Positions 61,714 through 64,000 of a stretch of 64,000 nucleotides of DNA are shown here, piece by piece. The DNA is from Stieleria magnilauensis (GTDB lineage Bacteria > Planctomycetota > Planctomycetia > Pirellulales > Pirellulaceae), in contig CP036432.1 in NCBI GenBank assembly GCA_007753675.1, positions 4,066,394-4,130,393 of the forward strand, given 5' to 3'. The notes under the pieces are model-generated. The model searched no databases, had not been told where the DNA came from, and saw only the letters and a list, made by a program, of their open reading frames with translations. The translations under genes and the position numbers were made by a program. Each line of letters begins with the position of its first letter. Within the stretch, counting starts at the first letter, position 1.

Positions 61714-62937
61714 ATGCGAAGAAATTCCAGACGAGCATTCACGCTGGTCGAATTGTTGGTGGTCATCGCGATCATCGGCATCTTGGTGGGGTTGCTGCTG
61801 CCGGCAGTCCAGGCGGCTCGTGAAGCCGCTCGCCGAATGAGTTGCAGTAACAACTTCAAACAAATCGGCTTGGCGTTTCACAATTACCACTCGACGTACA
61901 AGAACTTGCCGCGAAACCGTGGGGGCACTTATCGCTACGGCAACAACACCCAGGCCCGGACGCCGGTTCCGCCAGGATCACCCTACGGCGGAAACAATTT
62001 TTTCAATCTGAGCGCTCTCGTCGGCATTTTACCTTTCGTCGAGCAACAGGCCTTGTGGGATCAAATCAGCAACCCGTTTGCCGTCAAAGAACCGGCCTCG
62101 GCCCAGGGGCTGTTCTTTAGCGCGATGGGTCCCCAAGTCGCCATGAGTCTGGCCGAACATGGCCGATTTCAATACGACCCCTGGCTGACCAACATCCCCT
62201 CGTATCGATGCCCCAGTGATCCCGGAGTCGGCTTTCCGGGTCAAGGACGCACCAACTATGGCGTCGCGCTGGGGGATTCGATTCAGTTCCAAAACAATGG
62301 CGGACGCAATCAAACCGGCGTGGTCGCGCGGACGCGGATGACACGCATGCGTTCGACGACACGCGGGATGTTTGTGCCCCGCGAGGAGACTCGATTCCGT
62401 GATGTGCTCGATGGCCTGTCCAACACGATCATGGGCGGTGAACTCAACACGGATCTCGGTGACAATCAGATCACCACGCGGGTGGCCGAGGCCCGCGGAA
62501 TCCTGAACGATCCCAGTCTGTGTGCCGCCCAAATCGATCCGGATCGGCCCAAGTTCTGGGCTCCCGGAACCGACTTCGCCAGCAATAACGCCGAAGTCCA
62601 ACGGGGCTTCAAATGGATGAACGGGATGGCCGTCAATGTCGGCATCACTTCGATTCTGCCGCCGAACCGTGAAATCTGCAGCAACGGCAACAACACGTTC
62701 ACCATCGGCATCTACGGACCGAGCAGTCGCCATCAGGGCGGCGCCCATATCCTGATGGGGGATGGTGCCGTTGTCTTCATCACCGATTCGATCGAATCGG
62801 GCGATACCACCGCGGGCAACGTAAAATGGAACGGCACCGGGGTTCAGGCCCCGGGGATGCCCAGTCCCTACGGGTTGTGGGGCGCCCTTGGAACCCGTGC
62901 CGGCGGTGAAACGATCGAGGAGCAACTCAACCAATAA
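61714..62937 (+). CDS. DUF1559 prepilin-like protein, second copy
   Basis: A 407-residue DUF1559 protein with GGAGAAG just upstream of the ATG at 61714. The prepilin start is [21 protein letters not shown], then the [26 protein letters not shown] block. The domain ends with [24 protein letters not shown] and the [23 protein letters not shown] tail. That tail, and the following CAACTCAACCAATAACGCTGCT, are shared with the copy at 48464, so the two loci are paralogous through the stop codon. The small lipoprotein upstream is likely co-transcribed. Confidence 0.95.
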   Translation: MRRNSRRAFTLVELLVVIAIIGILVGLLLPAVQAAREAARRMSCSNNFKQIGLAFHNYHSTYKNLPRNRGGTYRYGNNTQARTPVPPGSPYGGNNFFNLSALVGILPFVEQQALWDQISNPFAVKEPASAQGLFFSAMGPQVAMSLAEHGRFQYDPWLTNIPSYRCPSDPGVGFPGQGRTNYGVALGDSIQFQNNGGRNQTGVVARTRMTRMRSTTRGMFVPREETRFRDVLDGLSNTIMGGELNTDLGDNQITTRVAEARGILNDPSLCAAQIDPDRPKFWAPGTDFASNNAEVQRGFKWMNGMAVNVGITSILPPNREICSNGNNTFTIGIYGPSSRHQGGAHILMGDGAVVFITDSIESGDTTAGNVKWNGTGVQAPGMPSPYGLWGALGTRAGGETIEEQLNQ

Positions 62938-63110
62938 CGCTGCTTGGTCGGAGAAAAACTCCCCTTGTTTTCCCACGTCACCCTGCTGGCAGGGAGGGCG
63001 GAGAAAATCGAGGGGCATACGCACCAAGTTAAGGAATTGAGGTAGAAAAAAAGCGGAAAAACCTTCATGAGGTAGTTATCACCACAACCTCGGAAGAAGG
63101 AGTTTCCGCC
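62938..63110. other. Intergenic region between DUF1559 and the insertion sequence
   Basis: It holds a CCCTGC-TG-GCAGGG hairpin near 62983-62996, an A-rich run (about 63045-63060) and the probable left end of the IS. A candidate left terminus begins near 63016 (CATACGCACCAAGTTAAGGA), but the right end lies outside the window, so neither the inverted repeat nor a target duplication can be confirmed. Confidence 0.45.
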
Positions 63111-64000
63111 GTGAAGACCATAGATCGATTGGCCACTTTGTTACAGACCAGTTTCGGAGAACTTGCCGAGCAATCTGCCGCCGAATCCAAGGTCATCAAA
63201 CGACGACGAAAGTTTGATGCCTCAACGCTCGCGAAGTCGTTCATTTTGGCCATGCTAGCCAAACCGACCGCCAACGAGGAGGACATTGCCAGCATGGCTG
63301 CTTCTGTGGGGCTGACGATTTCTCCCCAGGCCGTTGAGCAACGATATAGCGATCAATTGGTCGCCTTCTTTCGTTCGCTGTTTGCCAAGATGAGTATGCA
63401 GGTCATGCACTCCGAGTCGAAGCTCGCCCCGCTTTTGGAACGATTTACGTCGGTCAAGCTGATCGACAGTTCGGTGATCAGCTTGCCGCCGAGTTTGGCA
63501 GCAGAATTTGCAGGTTGTGGCGGTGTAGGGGAGCACAATACCGCTGCAGTGAAGCTTCAAACCGAACTTGACCTGGCCAATGGGGAGTTGCAGTGCATTC
63601 AACTCGAACCAGGGAAGTCGCCCGATCAGGCAACAAACCGTCAAGTCGTGCCACTCCAGAAAGGCTCACTTCGAATCGCTGACCTCGGCTATTTCTCATC
63701 CGCCGTCCTTTCGTGTTATGCAGCGTGGGGAGCCTTTTTCCTGACGCGATTGCTTTACAACGTGAAAATCAAGGTGGACGATCACTCCGAAGGGCTAGTT
63801 GCTTGGCTGAGCCGACAAAATGACTCACTGATCGACTGCGACGTCACAGTCGGCCAAGGCACTCCGCTGGACTGCCGATTGATCGCATGGCGAATCCCCA
63901 AGGCAATCGCCGCGAAACGTCGCAGGGAAGTTCGCAAACGGGCGAAAAAGAAGGGCCGTACACCGAGTCAGGACCGCTTGGCGGCTTGCGACTGGAACTT
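63016..64000 (+). mobile_element. IS4-family-like insertion sequence, left part
   Basis: The right edge of the window cuts an insertion sequence whose transposase starts at 63111. The left boundary at about 63016 is a guess from the change in sequence character. No second copy is in this window. Only ~300 codons of the transposase are visible. Confidence 0.6.
63111..64000 (+). CDS. IS4-family-like DDE transposase, 5' part
   Basis: An open frame with a GTG start at 63111 and AAGGAG eight to nine bases upstream runs uninterrupted to the window end. The N-terminus reads KTIDRLATLLQTSFGELAEQ. The DDE region has the first Asp in LIDSSVISLPPSLA, then KLQTELDLANGELQ, and the second Asp in IADLGYFSSAVL with AWGAFFLTRL. 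The tail is basic with KRRREVRKRAKKKGR. This is the IS4/DDE_Tnp_1 pattern. The final Glu motif and the C-terminus are outside. The element looks intact as far as it can be seen. Confidence 0.85.
   Translation, partial: MKTIDRLATLLQTSFGELAEQSAAESKVIKRRRKFDASTLAKSFILAMLAKPTANEEDIASMAASVGLTISPQAVEQRYSDQLVAFFRSLFAKMSMQVMHSESKLAPLLERFTSVKLIDSSVISLPPSLAAEFAGCGGVGEHNTAAVKLQTELDLANGELQCIQLEPGKSPDQATNRQVVPLQKGSLRIADLGYFSSAVLSCYAAWGAFFLTRLLYNVKIKVDDHSEGLVAWLSRQNDSLIDCDVTVGQGTPLDCRLIAWRIPKAIAAKRRREVRKRAKKKGRTPSQDRLAACDWN

Noticed and set aside
62983-62996. Rho-independent terminator after the DUF1559 gene
   Set aside because: The CCCTGC/GCAGGG stem is short and is not followed by a T-run, so I did not annotate it as a terminator.

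Overview
The window is chromosomal DNA of a planctomycete, most likely a Pirellulaceae member of the Rhodopirellula/Stieleria type. This rests on gene content: a DUF1501 protein paired with a PSD1-type (DUF1549/DUF1553) cytochrome, two DUF1559 prepilin-like proteins, two sulfatases, an ASPIC/UnbV lipoprotein facing an FG-GAP lipoprotein, an ECF sigma factor beside a Ser/Thr kinase, a secreted protein with the planctomycete LExRxLL N-terminal motif plus a dockerin-like C-terminus, and many palindromic intergenic repeats. Both ends cut genes: a 2-phosphosulfolactate phosphatase at the left and an IS4-like transposase at the right.

Layout. 1-8.7 kb: ComB 3' end, a composite repeat block, a metallo-beta-lactamase-fold hydrolase, a YeeZ-like epimerase, two consecutive trypsin/PDZ secreted proteins (one with an intact triad, one degenerate), a divergent MnmE-like GTPase, and a translationally coupled zinc-peptidase/ATP-grasp pair. 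8.7-18 kb: MazG-like and glycosyltransferase-9 genes, pterin dehydratase, esterase, a large unknown secreted protein, AvtA, a four-helix-bundle remnant, an M50-like membrane protein and an STN-domain protein. 18-24.3 kb: FetA-FetB iron-export-type ABC transporter coupled to an ECF sigma factor and followed by a 1051-residue kinase. 24.3-42 kb: C25 peptidase, PdxA, a DUF6798-like membrane protein, two lipoproteins, a serine hydrolase, the divergent FG-GAP/ASPIC pair, YceH, dihydroorotase, a HupE pseudogene and DUF4432. 41.5-48 kb: sulfatase, DUF1501, PSD1 cytochrome, His-rich secreted protein. 48-64 kb: two DUF1559 loci with small lipoprotein neighbours, a catalytic-domain-less subtilase-like protein, a 969-residue secreted protein, a PH-domain protein, a sulfatase/TctA/TctC-TctB-fusion cluster, and an insertion sequence.

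How genes work together. Probable transcription units are fetA-fetB-sigma-kinase; zinc peptidase-ATP-grasp; GT9-MazG; pterin dehydratase-small protein; DUF4432-sulfatase; PSD1-DUF1501; and TctCB-TctA-sulfatase. The last combines a tripartite tricarboxylate transporter, whose binding protein is fused to its small membrane subunit, with a sulfatase lacking a signal peptide. That suggests uptake of a sulfated acid and its cytoplasmic desulfation (inference).

The intergenic space is rich in repeats: at least six families of palindromic or inverted-repeat elements plus short tandem arrays. I saw no rRNA, no convincing tRNA, no CRISPR array and no riboswitch. No single obviously new defence or biosynthetic system stands out. 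The most unusual items are the FetAB-sigma-kinase coupling, the TctC-TctB fusion, the propeptide-dockerin protein without a protease, the peptidase/ATP-grasp pair and the repeat families.
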